From positions 101,873-165,872 of the forward strand of contig CATOSU010000020.1 in assembly GCA_951812615.1 (NCBI GenBank): a stretch of 64,000 nt of DNA, read 5' to 3'. The DNA comes from an uncultured Paracoccaceae bacterium. GTDB lineage: Bacteria; Pseudomonadota; Alphaproteobacteria; Rhodobacterales; Rhodobacteraceae. Each line of letters starts with the position of its first letter. Position 1 is the first letter of the stretch. The notes below the pieces were generated by a model. The model was not told the DNA's origin, made no database searches, and worked only from the letters and a program-made list of their open reading frames with translations. Of the stretch, positions 36,682 through 46,541 are shown one piece after another. Made by a program: the position numbers and the translations under genes.

Positions 36682-36972
36682 ATGGTGCGGTCATTTTGTG
36701 CACTCATAAAGCATCACGCCCGGCCGACGTCCTGGTTCACCGGGCCGGACCTGTCCCGGTATGACCGCGTCTATCGTACCGGTGAAATGCCGGATCTGGC
36801 CGAAGCGCTGTCGGCGCGGGCCGGGCGAGATATCAAGGTGCCCCATGCCAATTCCAGCAGTACCCGGTTGCGGTTGCAGGATCTGCAGCCGCAGACCTGG
36901 CTGGCGCTGGCGGAACATGTCGCACCCGAGTACCGATTTCTGCGCGGACATTTCGACAATCCGCTGACCTGA
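36682..36972 (+). pseudogene. Sulfotransferase gene, 3' remnant
   Basis: The 96-codon frame MVRSFCALIKHHARPTSWFTGPDLSRYDRVYRTGEMPDL...VAPEYRFLRGHFDNPLT has the C-terminal pattern of the sulfotransferase family (F-T-G-P, YDRVYRTEEM-like and the final YR-L segment). An in-frame stop at 36664 cuts it off from upstream sequence. Together with the remnant at 35305 it would form one gene minus its middle (roughly 100 residues by family length). Confidence 0.7.
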
Positions 36973-37050
36973 CGGGCCGCTGCGAACCGCTTGTGGGGTG
37001 CGACATTGCGGTCTATCGTGAAGGCAACTCGAAATCGGAGGGCGTGTAAG

Positions 37051-38163
37051 ATGGCGCCCAGGCGTCCCACTGGTGCGGGCGCGTTCCCGAAACCGGTCGA
37101 AAGCCCTGCGCCAAATCCGCCCGATCCGTCGGAGCTTTATGCTGCGCTGGATCTGGGCACGAACAGTTGTCGTATGCTCATTGCCCAACCCAAGGGCAGT
37201 GGGTTTCATGTGGTCGACAGTTTTTCCAAATCCGTTCAGCTCGGGGCCGGGCTGGAACAGACCGGGCGGCTGTCGCGGTCGTCGATGGCGCGCACGGTAC
37301 AGGCGCTGCGGATCTGTCAGAAAAAGCTCAACCGGAACAAGGTGCGCCGGATGCGACTGGTGGCGACCGAAGCCTGTCGCCGGGCCCGCAACGCCGGCGA
37401 TTTCATTCGGCAGGTGCGGCGCGAAACCGGGCTGGACCTGGAAATCATACAGCCCGAGGAAGAGGCCCGGCTGGCGGTGATTTCCTGTGCCCCGCTGGTG
37501 TCGACCAAGGCCGAACAGTTGCTGGTGGTCGATATCGGCGGCGGCTCGACCGAGCTGGTCTGGATCGACATTTCATCGGTGCCGCCGCGGGACCGGTCGC
37601 GGTCGATCATGCGGCTGCATGCCGGGTTTCATCCGGCCGAGAGCCCGTTTCCGGCGGCAAAGGTGGTCGATTGGATATCGGTCCCGCTGGGTGTGGCCAC
37701 GCTGCGCGATCAGTTCCGCGACGTCGAGGACGACCCGGCGCGCTTTGCCCTGATGAGCTGGTTCTTCGAGGAAAACCTGTCGGAATTCACACCGTACCAG
37801 GGCGAGCAGGAACGCGACCGGTTTCAGATCGTCGGCACCTCGGGCACGGTGACAACCGTGGCGGCCTCGCATCTGGGGCTGAAGCGGTATGACCGAACCA
37901 AGGTCGACGGGCTGCGCATGACGTCGGAACAGATCGACCGCGTGATCCGGGGCTACCTGACGCTGGGCCCGAACGGGCGCCGCATGGATCCGCGGATCGG
38001 TGAGGACCGGCACGCGCTGATCATGTCGGGCGCGGCAATTCTGCAGGCGCTGCTGCGCTGCTGGCCCACTGACCGGCTGTCAGTGGCGGACCGCGGGCTG
38101 CGCGAAGGGCTGCTCTACGCGCAGATGAGCGCGGACGGCGTTCTGGAAGACGGGCCGTTCTGA
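37051..38163 (+). CDS. Ppx/GppA family exopolyphosphatase
   Basis: The 370-residue protein is an ASKHA-fold phosphatase with the phosphate-1 loop ALDLGTNSCRMLIAQP, the phosphate-2 loop VVDIGGGSTELVWID and the GTSGTVTTVAASHL adenosine-region motif. It acts on polyphosphate or pppGpp; the two cannot be told apart here. The N-terminal 30 residues are basic and Pro-rich. GGAGGG lies before ATG 37051. In many alphaproteobacteria this gene directly precedes rlmE, which here is about 15 kb away on the opposite strand. Confidence 0.9.
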   Translation: MAPRRPTGAGAFPKPVESPAPNPPDPSELYAALDLGTNSCRMLIAQPKGSGFHVVDSFSKSVQLGAGLEQTGRLSRSSMARTVQALRICQKKLNRNKVRRMRLVATEACRRARNAGDFIRQVRRETGLDLEIIQPEEEARLAVISCAPLVSTKAEQLLVVDIGGGSTELVWIDISSVPPRDRSRSIMRLHAGFHPAESPFPAAKVVDWISVPLGVATLRDQFRDVEDDPARFALMSWFFEENLSEFTPYQGEQERDRFQIVGTSGTVTTVAASHLGLKRYDRTKVDGLRMTSEQIDRVIRGYLTLGPNGRRMDPRIGEDRHALIMSGAAILQALLRCWPTDRLSVADRGLREGLLYAQMSADGVLEDGPF

Positions 38164-38637
38164 GGCACCGCCTCCGCAACCCGGCAACATTCCTTTCCTG
38201 AGAATTCCTTCACCAAATCCCGGACAGACACCGATCACGGGGGCCGGAACCGCGGCTTGCGTGGGTGCGCGCAGGATGCACTGCGCTGCGGTACATTTTC
38301 CCCGCTCAGCCCCCTATTTCAGCCGCTCAGCCCTCCGGAAACCGGGTGATAAACCGCGCCGACTCACAACCGCGAATCTGATCCGGTATATGTACCAATT
38401 TAATACCAAATTCAGGTTGAAGCCAAGAAAGCACCGCAAATGCGAAACACAGGTAAAAATAGTTGAACCAGATTTAAATATTTTCCGATTTTTCTTTTTG
38501 AGGAGAACCACTTTTAACCTAGGGTAAGCCCGAAATTATCTTCACGGGACAGCGGACTGTCCCGGGATGCGCGCCAGGCCCGACAGGGGCGAGGGCCCGG
38601 CGCGGATCACCAATAAAGCCCCGTAGGGAGAGATGAA
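38164..38637. other. Intergenic region with AT-rich stretch and amt leader hairpins
   Basis: No credible gene lies in these 474 bases. A part from about 38390 to 38530 is strikingly AT-rich and probably holds the promoter. Downstream of it lie two hairpins in the presumed amt leader: 38545-38564 (CGGGACAG/CTGTCCCG, loop CGGA) and 38571-38603 (11-bp arms GCGCCAGGCCC and GGGCCCGGCGC with one mismatch). They end about 30 bases before the start codon and might control amt expression. Confidence 0.55.
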
Positions 38638-40083
38638 TTGGATTCCGATATCGGTGCACTTACAGTCATATTCACCGAGTTCTACTACTGGGTGACTGTG
38701 CCGCTGATGTTCCTCATTCATGTGGGTTTCTGCATGTATGAAGTCGGTGCAAGCCGGCGCAAGAACATGATGCACACATTAATGAAGAACACGATGCTGA
38801 TCCCGCTGGTCACCATCACGTTCTTCTTCTTCGGCTGGTGGATCTATTTCGCCTTCCCGAACGGTCCGGGTATCACGGGCGGGATCACCCGCAGTGACCA
38901 CGCGGTTCCGTGGGGCGAACTGATGGGAACACATATGGGTGGCCCCGGCATCAACCAGGCCGAACAGGCGATGGGATATGGGGTCGAACTGGGCAACGGC
39001 TATTGGTCGCGTATCAATGGTGTGTTCTGGGCGGCGTTCCTGCTGTTCAGCTGGACCGCAGCTTCGATCGTGTCTGGCAGCGTGATTGAACGCATCCGGT
39101 CCTGGGCATTCTGGCTGATCGCGGTTCTGGTCGGGTCGGTGACATGGATCATCGACGCGGCATGGGGCTGGCATCCGGACGGTTGGATGGTCACACAGCT
39201 GGGCTATCACGATGCCTATGCGTCGGGTGTGATCCACGCGATCGCCGGTGGTGCAGCGCTTGGCGTGCTGATCCCGCTGGGCGCACGGATCGGCAAATTC
39301 GGTCCGAACGGCGAGGTGCGCAACATCAACCCGCATAACCGCTGGCTTGTCACGATCGGCCTGTTCCTGATCTATACCGGGTTCTGGGGCTTCTACGTGG
39401 CCTGTAACGTGCCGATCATCGACCACGCCAGCCTGATGCCCGAGGGCACCGAGGCGCCGACCTTCTACACGGCGACCACGATCTATCTGACCCCGACCAC
39501 GCTGTCGGCGATCGTGTTCAACTTCCTGATGTCGCTGTCGGGTGGCCTGATCGCAGGATACGTTGTGTCCCGTGGCGACAGCTTCTGGACCTATTCGGCC
39601 GGTCTGGCAGGGGTGATCACCGCGTCTGCGGGCAATGACCTCTACCACCCGATTCAGTCGATGTTCGTTGGTGCGGTGGGCGCATGGGCGGCCTACAAGC
39701 TGCACTACTGGGTCGAACGCCGCTTCAAGGTGGACGATGCGGTCGGCGCGGTGGCCGTGCACGGCTATGCCGGGTTCATCGGTCTGGTGATCTGCGGCTT
39801 CGTGTTGTGGGGACACCCGGCGACGGCGGCCTATCACGACCCGGCGCTGATCACCCCGTGGGGCCAGTTCATCGGTGCATGCATAATGTTCGGTCTGCTG
39901 GGCTTCCTTCCGGCCTTCGTGCTGGCGAATATCCTGAAGGGTATGGGCCTGTTGCGTGTGCCGGCGGCGGTTGAGCTTGCCGGTTTGGATCTCGGTGTGG
40001 ACGAGGCATACATTGCCGATGACATCGAGGTGACCGAGGCCGACGTGGAAGAGGCCCGCAGAATGGGCCTTTTGGTCGACTAA
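38638..40083 (+). CDS. amt: Ammonium transporter, divergent Amt branch
   Basis: The 481-residue membrane protein has about eleven helices and Amt landmarks, including the two pore histidines in YASGVIHAIAGGAALG and VAVHGYAGFIGL. It lacks the classical DFAGGTVVH signature, so it belongs to a divergent branch. The start is a TTG with GGGAG seven bases before it; an ATG five bases earlier is out of frame and runs only about 17 codons. The tail is acidic (ADDIEVTEADVEEA). No glnK follows; instead a small membrane protein is encoded. Confidence 0.88.
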   Translation: MDSDIGALTVIFTEFYYWVTVPLMFLIHVGFCMYEVGASRRKNMMHTLMKNTMLIPLVTITFFFFGWWIYFAFPNGPGITGGITRSDHAVPWGELMGTHMGGPGINQAEQAMGYGVELGNGYWSRINGVFWAAFLLFSWTAASIVSGSVIERIRSWAFWLIAVLVGSVTWIIDAAWGWHPDGWMVTQLGYHDAYASGVIHAIAGGAALGVLIPLGARIGKFGPNGEVRNINPHNRWLVTIGLFLIYTGFWGFYVACNVPIIDHASLMPEGTEAPTFYTATTIYLTPTTLSAIVFNFLMSLSGGLIAGYVVSRGDSFWTYSAGLAGVITASAGNDLYHPIQSMFVGAVGAWAAYKLHYWVERRFKVDDAVGAVAVHGYAGFIGLVICGFVLWGHPATAAYHDPALITPWGQFIGACIMFGLLGFLPAFVLANILKGMGLLRVPAAVELAGLDLGVDEAYIADDIEVTEADVEEARRMGLLVD

Positions 40084-40104
40084 ACGGAATCAGAGGAGAA
40101 CGAC

Positions 40105-40341
40105 ATGTCGACAACTGCTGTAGAAACCTGGGCCACGGATATCGGGCAACTTGGACCGATCTACCCGTTCGTCGGGTCGGAAATGATCCTGTATATCCTG
40201 GCGCTTGCGTTCTGGATCGGCTTCCATATCCTGCAGGGCCGGATCGAGAAGAAGGAACTCTGGGACGAGGAGGACTCGATGCGCAAGCCAGGCCGAATGG
40301 CCGAGGCCTTAAAGTTCCGGGACCATCAGGACAGGTTCTGA
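40105..40341 (+). CDS. Small single-helix protein paired with Amt
   Basis: The 78-residue protein has one membrane helix (about 24-43, PFVGSEMILYILALAFWIGFHIL) followed by a charged tail (QGRIEKKELWDEEDSM...). It starts 21 bases after amt with an AGGAG site, and the terminator follows directly, so the two form a two-gene operon. Position suggests a partner or regulator of the transporter in place of a PII protein (inference). I do not recognise a named family. Confidence 0.75.
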   Translation: MSTTAVETWATDIGQLGPIYPFVGSEMILYILALAFWIGFHILQGRIEKKELWDEEDSMRKPGRMAEALKFRDHQDRF

Positions 40342-40350
40342 AAAACGAAA

Positions 40351-40380
40351 GTGGCGGCCCCCGGGGCCGCCACATTTCTT
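40351..40380. terminator. Intrinsic terminator of the amt operon, possibly bidirectional
   Basis: GTGGCGGCC-CCCGG-GGCCGCCAC forms a strong perfect stem at 40351-40373, followed by ATTTCTTTC. On the other strand the stem is followed by TTTCGTTTTT, which would also serve the convergent RND efflux operon ending at 40421. Confidence 0.82.
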
Positions 40381-40420
40381 TCAGGGGCCGGTAACCTCGC
40401 CCGGTTTCATGCATCCGGTG

Positions 40421-43400
40421 TCAGGCATCGCCGGCCGTGCTTTCGTCCAGCGGGGTGCCCTTGATCCGTTCGCGTACCCCCTGCAGGGCGGCATAGAGGA
40501 TCGGAACCAGAATGACACCGATCAGCGTGGCGGCCAGCATGCCACCGAACACGGCGATACCGATGGCGCGCTGGCTGGCTGCGCCGGCGCCCGACGCGAC
40601 AAGCAGCGGCACAACCCCCAGAAGGAAGCTGAGCGCGGTCATCATCACGGCGCGGAAGCGCTGGCTGGCGGCCTCGGCCGCAGCTTCGCGGATGCTGAGC
40701 CCCGAGGCCCGGCGTTCCATCGCAAACTCGACGATCAGGATCGCGTTTTTCGAGGCCAGCCCGATCAGCATGATCATCCCGATCTGGGTATAGAGGTTGA
40801 TGTCATTGCCGGTCACGGCCACCGCCGCGACGGCGCCAAAGAGCGCCACGATGACCGATAACAGGATGGCGACCGGCATCGTCCAGCTTTCGTACTGGGC
40901 AACCAGAAACAGGTAGCCGAACACCACGGCCAGTACCAGGATCACCTGTACCAGCCCGGCGCTGGCCAGCTGCTGCTGGGCGGTGCCGGTCCATTCGAAC
41001 CCGTATCCCGGGGGCAGGGCGTTGCCGGCCTCTTCCTCCAGAACCCGGATCGCGTCACCGGTGGACAGGCCCTCGGCCGGCACCCCGGTGACGGTGGCCG
41101 AGCGGAACATGTTGTGCCGCGTCAGCAGGACCGGGCCCAGCACGTTTTCAACATCGATCAGCGTCGACAGGGGCACCATTTCACCGGCCTGGTTCCGCAC
41201 GTAGAGATTGCCGATATCCTCGACTTTGTCGCGATAGGACCCGTCCGCCTGTATCATCACGCGGTAGACCCGCCCGAACAGGTTGAAGTCGTTGACATAG
41301 AACGAGCCGAGATAGGCCTGCATGGTCTGAAACACGTCGGAGACCGTCACGTTCAGCGTTTTTGCCTTCTCCCGGTCCAGATCGACAAAGATCTGCGGCA
41401 CGTTTGCGCGGAAGGTCGTATAGGCCTGCGCGATCTCGGGGCTCTGATTGGCCGCGTAAACCAGCGATCCCAGCGCCGCGGACAGATCCTGCGCGCTGCC
41501 GCCGGCAGTTTGCTGGACCTGCATTTCCACGCCCGCGCTCATGCCGAGACCTGAGATCGGCGGCGGGTTGAAGGCGACGATACTGGCCGCCGCCTCCTGC
41601 ACGACAACGCCGTAGACCTGCTGCAGGATCCCTTCCGCGGTCAGCTCCGGCGTGTTGCGATCGTCCCAGGGTTCGAGGTTGACGATGATCATCGCAGCGT
41701 TCGAGGCCAGTCCGTTCAGCAGCGAGAACCCGTTGACCAGAACGGTATTGGCGACGCCCGGGATCTGCCGGAGGTCATCATTGACGCGGCCGCTGATTTT
41801 TTCGGTGCGGTTCAGCGCAGCGGCATCGGGCAGCTGGATATCGACGAAGAGATAGCCGTTATCCTCCAGCGGCAGGAACCCGATCGGTGTGGCACGCATG
41901 ATCCCGCCGGCGGATACGGCCAGCGCGACGATGATCGCGACGCCGATGACCGGCAGACGCAGGAAACGCCGCACGATGCTGACATAACCGCCGCGCGCCG
42001 CTCCGATCACGGAATCGAACTTGGCCAGCAGCCCGGTCGGCGGCCCGCTGCGCGCCTTCAGCACCAGCGCACAAAGGGCCGGAGACAGGGTCAGCGCGTT
42101 GATCGAGGAGATCACCACCGCAACCGAAATCGTGACCGCGAATTGCGAATAGAGCCGCCCGGTGATGCCCGGCATGAAGGTGACCGGCACGAACACCGCC
42201 AGCAGAACCAGCGTCGTCGCGATGACCGGTCCGGTGATCTGACCCATCGCTTTGCGGGTGGCTTCGGGCGGGCTCAGCCCGTCTTCGGCGATGATGCGTT
42301 CGACGTTTTCGACCACCACGATGGCGTCATCGACCACGATTCCGATGGCCAGCACCAGTGCGAACAGTGATACGGTGTTCAGCGACATGCCGAAAACCAG
42401 CAGAAAGGCGAACGTCCCGATCAGCGAGACGGGAATGGCAACGGCGGGGATGATCGTGGCGCGGACCGACCCAAGAAACATGAACACCACGGCGATCACC
42501 AGCGCGAAGGTCATCATCAGGGTGCTCACCACGTCATTCAGCGACTGCTCCACGAAATCGGTGGAGTTGAACGGCACCTCGTACTCCACGTCATCGGGAA
42601 AGGCGTGCGACAGGCGTTCCAGTTCGGCCTGGACCCGTTCAGACACTGCCAGCGCGTTTGCGCCAGGCGCCTGATAGACCGCCAGAACCGTCGCCGGATT
42701 GCCCTGAAACCGGCCCGAGGCGCTGTAGAACTGCGCGCCAAGCTCAAGCTCGGCAATATCGGCGAGGCGGACAATGCTGCCGGCCTCTCCGGTGCGGATC
42801 ACGATATTCTCGAACTCCCCCACTGAAGCCAGCCGGCCGCGGGACTTGATCGTGTATTGAAAGGTCTGATCGCCGGGCACGGGCGGCGAACCGATCTGGC
42901 CGGCAGAGACTTCGAGGTTCTGTTCGCGGATCGCGGCGATCACGTCGGTCGGGGTGATCCCCAGCCCGGTCATCCGGTCCGGGTCCATCCAGATCCGCAT
43001 CGCATAGACCAGATCGGTCAGAACGTCGGCCTTGCCAACACCCTGCACCCGGGCCAGCGCATCCTTGAGGTTGATCGAGGCGTAGTTCGACAGAAACACC
43101 TCGTCATAGGTCGATCCCGGCGAGACCAGAGTGACCACCATCAGCATGTTGGTCGATGATTTCTGCGTGACCACACCGGCGGCGTTCACCTCGGACGGCA
43201 GCGAGGCAGTGGCCTGCGCCACCCGGTTCTGGACGTTGACCGAAGCGATGTCGGGATCGGTGCCGACCTCGAAGGTGACATTCAGAGAATAGGTGCCGGA
43301 ATCCGATGAGGTGGACGTCATGTAAATCATGTCGTCGACGCCGTTGACCTGCGCCTCGATCGGCGCGGCGACCGAGTTTTCCACGGTTTCGGCATTTGCG

Positions 43401-43555
43401 CCGGTGTAGCTGGCGCTGACATTCACGACCGGCGGGGTGATCTCCGGAAACTGCTCGACCGGCAGAACCATGTAGCCGATCCCGCCGAGGATCGACAGCA
43501 CCAGCGAGATAACCAGCGCCATCTTGGGACGGGTGATGAAGATGGTGGAGAACAT
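40421..43555 (-). CDS. RND multidrug efflux permease (HAE1 type)
   Basis: The 1044-residue inner-membrane pump has twelve helices and two large periplasmic loops. It starts [42 protein letters not shown], and the proton-relay helix carries [12 protein letters not shown] (paired Asp in helix 4). [23 protein letters not shown] is the standard AcrB/MexB region. The adaptor gene lies five bases upstream on the same strand. No outer-membrane TolC gene is present, so the pump must use one encoded elsewhere. Confidence 0.95.
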   Translation of the reverse strand: MFSTIFITRPKMALVISLVLSILGGIGYMVLPVEQFPEITPPVVNVSASYTGANAETVENSVAAPIEAQVNGVDDMIYMTSTSSDSGTYSLNVTFEVGTDPDIASVNVQNRVAQATASLPSEVNAAGVVTQKSSTNMLMVVTLVSPGSTYDEVFLSNYASINLKDALARVQGVGKADVLTDLVYAMRIWMDPDRMTGLGITPTDVIAAIREQNLEVSAGQIGSPPVPGDQTFQYTIKSRGRLASVGEFENIVIRTGEAGSIVRLADIAELELGAQFYSASGRFQGNPATVLAVYQAPGANALAVSERVQAELERLSHAFPDDVEYEVPFNSTDFVEQSLNDVVSTLMMTFALVIAVVFMFLGSVRATIIPAVAIPVSLIGTFAFLLVFGMSLNTVSLFALVLAIGIVVDDAIVVVENVERIIAEDGLSPPEATRKAMGQITGPVIATTLVLLAVFVPVTFMPGITGRLYSQFAVTISVAVVISSINALTLSPALCALVLKARSGPPTGLLAKFDSVIGAARGGYVSIVRRFLRLPVIGVAIIVALAVSAGGIMRATPIGFLPLEDNGYLFVDIQLPDAAALNRTEKISGRVNDDLRQIPGVANTVLVNGFSLLNGLASNAAMIIVNLEPWDDRNTPELTAEGILQQVYGVVVQEAAASIVAFNPPPISGLGMSAGVEMQVQQTAGGSAQDLSAALGSLVYAANQSPEIAQAYTTFRANVPQIFVDLDREKAKTLNVTVSDVFQTMQAYLGSFYVNDFNLFGRVYRVMIQADGSYRDKVEDIGNLYVRNQAGEMVPLSTLIDVENVLGPVLLTRHNMFRSATVTGVPAEGLSTGDAIRVLEEEAGNALPPGYGFEWTGTAQQQLASAGLVQVILVLAVVFGYLFLVAQYESWTMPVAILLSVIVALFGAVAAVAVTGNDINLYTQIGMIMLIGLASKNAILIVEFAMERRASGLSIREAAAEAASQRFRAVMMTALSFLLGVVPLLVASGAGAASQRAIGIAVFGGMLAATLIGVILVPILYAALQGVRERIKGTPLDESTAGDA

Positions 43556-43560
43556 GCGGC

Positions 43561-44700
43561 CTACTCTCCGGACTGACCGGTCAGCACCGCGTCAACCGCG
43601 ACACCGGGCCGGACCCGCTGCAGGCCCTCGACGATGACCGATTCCCCGGGTTGCAGCCCGTCTAGCACCACGATTGCTGTTTCGACCTGTTCGCCCACCG
43701 TGATGTAGCGCTGTTCGACCATCTGGTTCTGGTTCACGACCAGAGCAAACTCACCCCGCTGATCGCGCTGAATGGCGGCCTGAGGGATCAGCGTCCGCGT
43801 TGTCGCCTCGGTGGCCTCGATCCGCACGTTCACGAAGGCGCCGTCGAGGATCAGCCGTTCAGCATTTTCAAACTGGGCGCGGATGGCGATCGAGCCGGTG
43901 GTGGGATCGATGCGGTTTTCGATGAACACGATTGCCCCTGTTTCGGTCAGCTCGGTGCCATTGGGCAGGATCACGTGCACGTCCGGCAGCCGCTCGGGCT
44001 GGGAACGGGCGTCGGTGGTGCCGGAGTTCTGGGCGATCGTCACCAGCTGTTTTTCACTCAGTGAGAAGGACACGTAGATCGGCGTTTCGCGCACGAGGCT
44101 GACGAGCTGCGGGCCGCTCGGCCCGACGATGTCGCCTTCGCTGACTTGGATGCGGCCGATGCGGCCGGAAAACGGGGCGTGGATTTCGGTGTATCCAAGG
44201 TCGAGCTCGGCGCTGCGGATCGCGGCCTCGGCGGCCTTGACTTCGGCCTCGGCCACCAGTTCGTTGGCGCGTGCCAGATCGCGTTCCGATTCCGGGACCG
44301 AACCGCGCTTGAGAAGCTCTTCCTTGCGGGCATATTCCAGCCGCGCCAGTTCAAGGTTCGCCTCGGCCCGGTCCAGATCGGCATTGCGGGCTTCGAGCGT
44401 GGCTTCGTAGAGATCCTGTTCGATGCGAAACAGCAGGTCGCCTTTTTCCACGCGCTCCCCGTCCAGAACCGCACGGTTTTCCAGAAAGCCGTTGACGCGG
44501 GCGACGATATCGACCTGATCGATGGCCTCGGCCCGGCCAATGAACACGCTGGCGTCGGTGATTTCCTTGGTATAGGCGGCCGCAACCGAAACCTTCGGTG
44601 CCGGCTTTTCGTCCTGCGCGGCGACGGCTGTGACGAACAGGGCACATGCCAGTGCGGCCAGGAGTTGAAACGGTCGAAAAAGCGGCCGGGTGTTTGGCAT
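43561..44700 (-). CDS. RND efflux periplasmic adaptor subunit
   Basis: The 379-residue protein has a signal peptide ([20 protein letters not shown]) and the membrane-fusion-protein layout: first lipoyl half, a helical hairpin (about 105-165, rich in Ala, Glu and Arg), second lipoyl half ([31 protein letters not shown]), beta barrel and membrane-proximal domain ([19 protein letters not shown]). It bridges the RND permease and the outer-membrane channel. It is the first gene of the two-gene efflux operon. Confidence 0.93.
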   Translation of the reverse strand: MPNTRPLFRPFQLLAALACALFVTAVAAQDEKPAPKVSVAAAYTKEITDASVFIGRAEAIDQVDIVARVNGFLENRAVLDGERVEKGDLLFRIEQDLYEATLEARNADLDRAEANLELARLEYARKEELLKRGSVPESERDLARANELVAEAEVKAAEAAIRSAELDLGYTEIHAPFSGRIGRIQVSEGDIVGPSGPQLVSLVRETPIYVSFSLSEKQLVTIAQNSGTTDARSQPERLPDVHVILPNGTELTETGAIVFIENRIDPTTGSIAIRAQFENAERLILDGAFVNVRIEATEATTRTLIPQAAIQRDQRGEFALVVNQNQMVEQRYITVGEQVETAIVVLDGLQPGESVIVEGLQRVRPGVAVDAVLTGQSGE

Positions 44701-44863
44701 GGTACGATCCCCTCAGACGGTCATTGCTGCCACTATGTATCAATCCGCCCCCCGATGGCAGACCCGGAAAAGCACTTAGGTCAAAGTTTTTCGGTTTCGA
44801 ACGCAATGGCCGGCGACCTGCGCGCAGACCTGCCTCCGCGGCGACGAACCTGCCGCCGGTGGG

Positions 44864-44932
44864 GCCGTTTTCTTTCCAAGAAAACGGCTCTGAAACCCGC
44901 CAGGTTTCCGAGCCGGAATTTTTAAAAAATTT
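44864..44932. repeat. Three tandem hairpins in a 327-base gap
   Basis: Between the divergent adaptor and MttB-like genes (44701-45027) no other gene is seen. The region holds a perfect hairpin at 44864-44888 (11-bp stem GCCGTTTTCTT), a second at 44888-44912 (GAAACC/GGTTTC extended by CTC/GAG with a mismatch) and an imperfect AT-rich one at about 44913-44936. They resemble the hairpin strings elsewhere in the window but here lie between divergent genes. Confidence 0.65.
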
Positions 44933-45027
44933 TGGGGCCCGTCCCGTTTGCGCATGTTGGTGTCGGTTTTGAGGGGGTCGCGTGGCCGCGCGCCGCTAAG
45001 GTCCAGCCAGATCAACAGGAGAGTGCC

Positions 45028-46533
45028 ATGGCCCGACGTGCCCGCGCCGCCCGTTCCGCCCCGCCGCCGGTGCCGGCCTATATCCGGCGCGTGCTTCCGC
45101 ATTTTGATGTTCTCGACGCTGATCAGCTGACCCGGCTTGACGCACAGGTCGACTGGCTGCTGCAGGATGTGGGCATCGCCTTTCGCGACGACCCGGAAGC
45201 AATCCGCATCTGGAAGAAGGTCGGCGCACGGATCGAAGACGACATCGTCCGGGCCCCGGCGGACTGGGTCCGGGCGCAGGCCGCAAAGGCGCCGCGGCAA
45301 TTCACACAGCTGGCGCGCAACCCTGACCGCTCGGTGGTGATCGGCGGCGAGCATCAGGTGTTCGCCCCGATCTACGGCGCGCCCTTCGTGCGCGATCTGG
45401 ACGGCGGGCGGCGCTATGGCGACATCGCGGCATTCCGCGATCTGGTGCGGCTGAGCTATCTGCATCCGCACCTGCACCATGGCGGGTTCGTCACCTGCGA
45501 GCCCTGCGACATCCCGGTGAGCAAGCGCCATCTCGACATGTTGCTGGCGCATATGACCCTGTCCGACAAACCACATCTGGGAGCGATCACCGAGATGAGC
45601 CGGGCGCAGGACAGCGTTGACATGGCCGAAATCCTGCATGGGGCGGATGTGCTGGACGCGCATTGCGTCATCATGGGCAACGTCAACACCAACTCGCCAT
45701 TGCTGGTGGACAAGGTCGTGACCGAGGCGATCCGGGTCTATTGCGGGCGCGGGCAGGGGATCATCGTGGTGCCCTTCATCCTGTCGGGCGCGATGGGGCC
45801 CGTGTCGACCGCGGCATCGGTGACGCAAGCCATGGCCGAGGCGCTGATGGTCTGCGCGTTTTCCCAGCTGGTCCGGCCCGGCGCGCCGTTCGTACTGGGA
45901 AATTTCCTGTCGTCGATGTCGTTGAAATCCGGTGCGCCGACCTTCGGGATGCCCGAACCGGTCATGTCGAACTATGCCATCGGCCAGCTGGCGCGCCGGG
46001 CCGGGCTGCCGCTCAGGTGTGGCGGGTCGCTGACCGCCTCCAAGATCGAGGATGCGCAGGCGGCCTATGAAAGCGCTGATTCGATGCATTCCACGATGCT
46101 GGCCGGGGCGAATTTCGTGCTTCACGCCGCCGGCTGGCTCGAAGGCGGTCTGTGCACCGGGTTTGAAAAGCTGATCATGGATGCCGACCGGCTGGGCGGC
46201 TATCAGAAGTTGCTGGGCCAAGGGCTCGACACCTCGGACGAGGCGCTGGCGCGCGACGCTTATGCCGAGGTGGAGCCGGGCGGGCATTTTCTCGGATCCG
46301 GGCATACGATGCGCAATTACCAGTCGGCGTTCTACGAGCCGGGGCTGAGCGACAGCGAAAATGTCGAAAGCTGGGAGGAGGCCGGCAGCCTGGACATGCG
46401 CCAGCGCGCCCATGCCCGGTGGCAGCAGATGCTGCGCGATTACGAGGCGCCGTCGCTGGACCCGGCAAAACGCGAGGCGCTGGAGGCGTTTGTTGCCCGC
46501 CGCAAAGAGGAATTGCCGGATGCGTGGTACTGA
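45028..46533 (+). CDS. Trimethylamine methyltransferase (MttB) family protein without pyrrolysine
   Basis: The 501-residue TIM-barrel protein belongs to the MttB superfamily (RVLPHFDVLDADQLTRLDAQ start; GVIMGN-like segment HCVIMGNVNTNSPL; GPVSTAASVTQAMAEAL; HTMRNYQSAFYEPGLSD end). There is no in-frame amber codon, so it is a non-pyrrolysine member, like the glycine betaine methyltransferases. It would pass a methyl group from a quaternary amine to a corrinoid protein. A CAGGAGAG site precedes ATG 45028; an upstream extension is rejected. Confidence 0.85.
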   Translation: MARRARAARSAPPPVPAYIRRVLPHFDVLDADQLTRLDAQVDWLLQDVGIAFRDDPEAIRIWKKVGARIEDDIVRAPADWVRAQAAKAPRQFTQLARNPDRSVVIGGEHQVFAPIYGAPFVRDLDGGRRYGDIAAFRDLVRLSYLHPHLHHGGFVTCEPCDIPVSKRHLDMLLAHMTLSDKPHLGAITEMSRAQDSVDMAEILHGADVLDAHCVIMGNVNTNSPLLVDKVVTEAIRVYCGRGQGIIVVPFILSGAMGPVSTAASVTQAMAEALMVCAFSQLVRPGAPFVLGNFLSSMSLKSGAPTFGMPEPVMSNYAIGQLARRAGLPLRCGGSLTASKIEDAQAAYESADSMHSTMLAGANFVLHAAGWLEGGLCTGFEKLIMDADRLGGYQKLLGQGLDTSDEALARDAYAEVEPGGHFLGSGHTMRNYQSAFYEPGLSDSENVESWEEAGSLDMRQRAHARWQQMLRDYEAPSLDPAKREALEAFVARRKEELPDAWY

Positions 46534-46541
46534 CCCGGCGG

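Noticed and set aside
35497..36690. Transposon carrying the glycosyltransferase gene
   Set aside because: No transposase, inverted terminal repeats or target duplication could be seen at either edge; recombination-based replacement fits better.
38633..38635. ATG as start of the ammonium transporter
   Set aside because: It is out of frame with the transporter and leads to a stop after about 17 codons; the in-frame TTG five bases later has correct spacing from GGGAG.
44932..45027. Upstream start for the MttB-like gene
   Set aside because: It would begin inside the hairpin string; ATG 45028 has a CAGGAGAG ribosome site and fits the family start.
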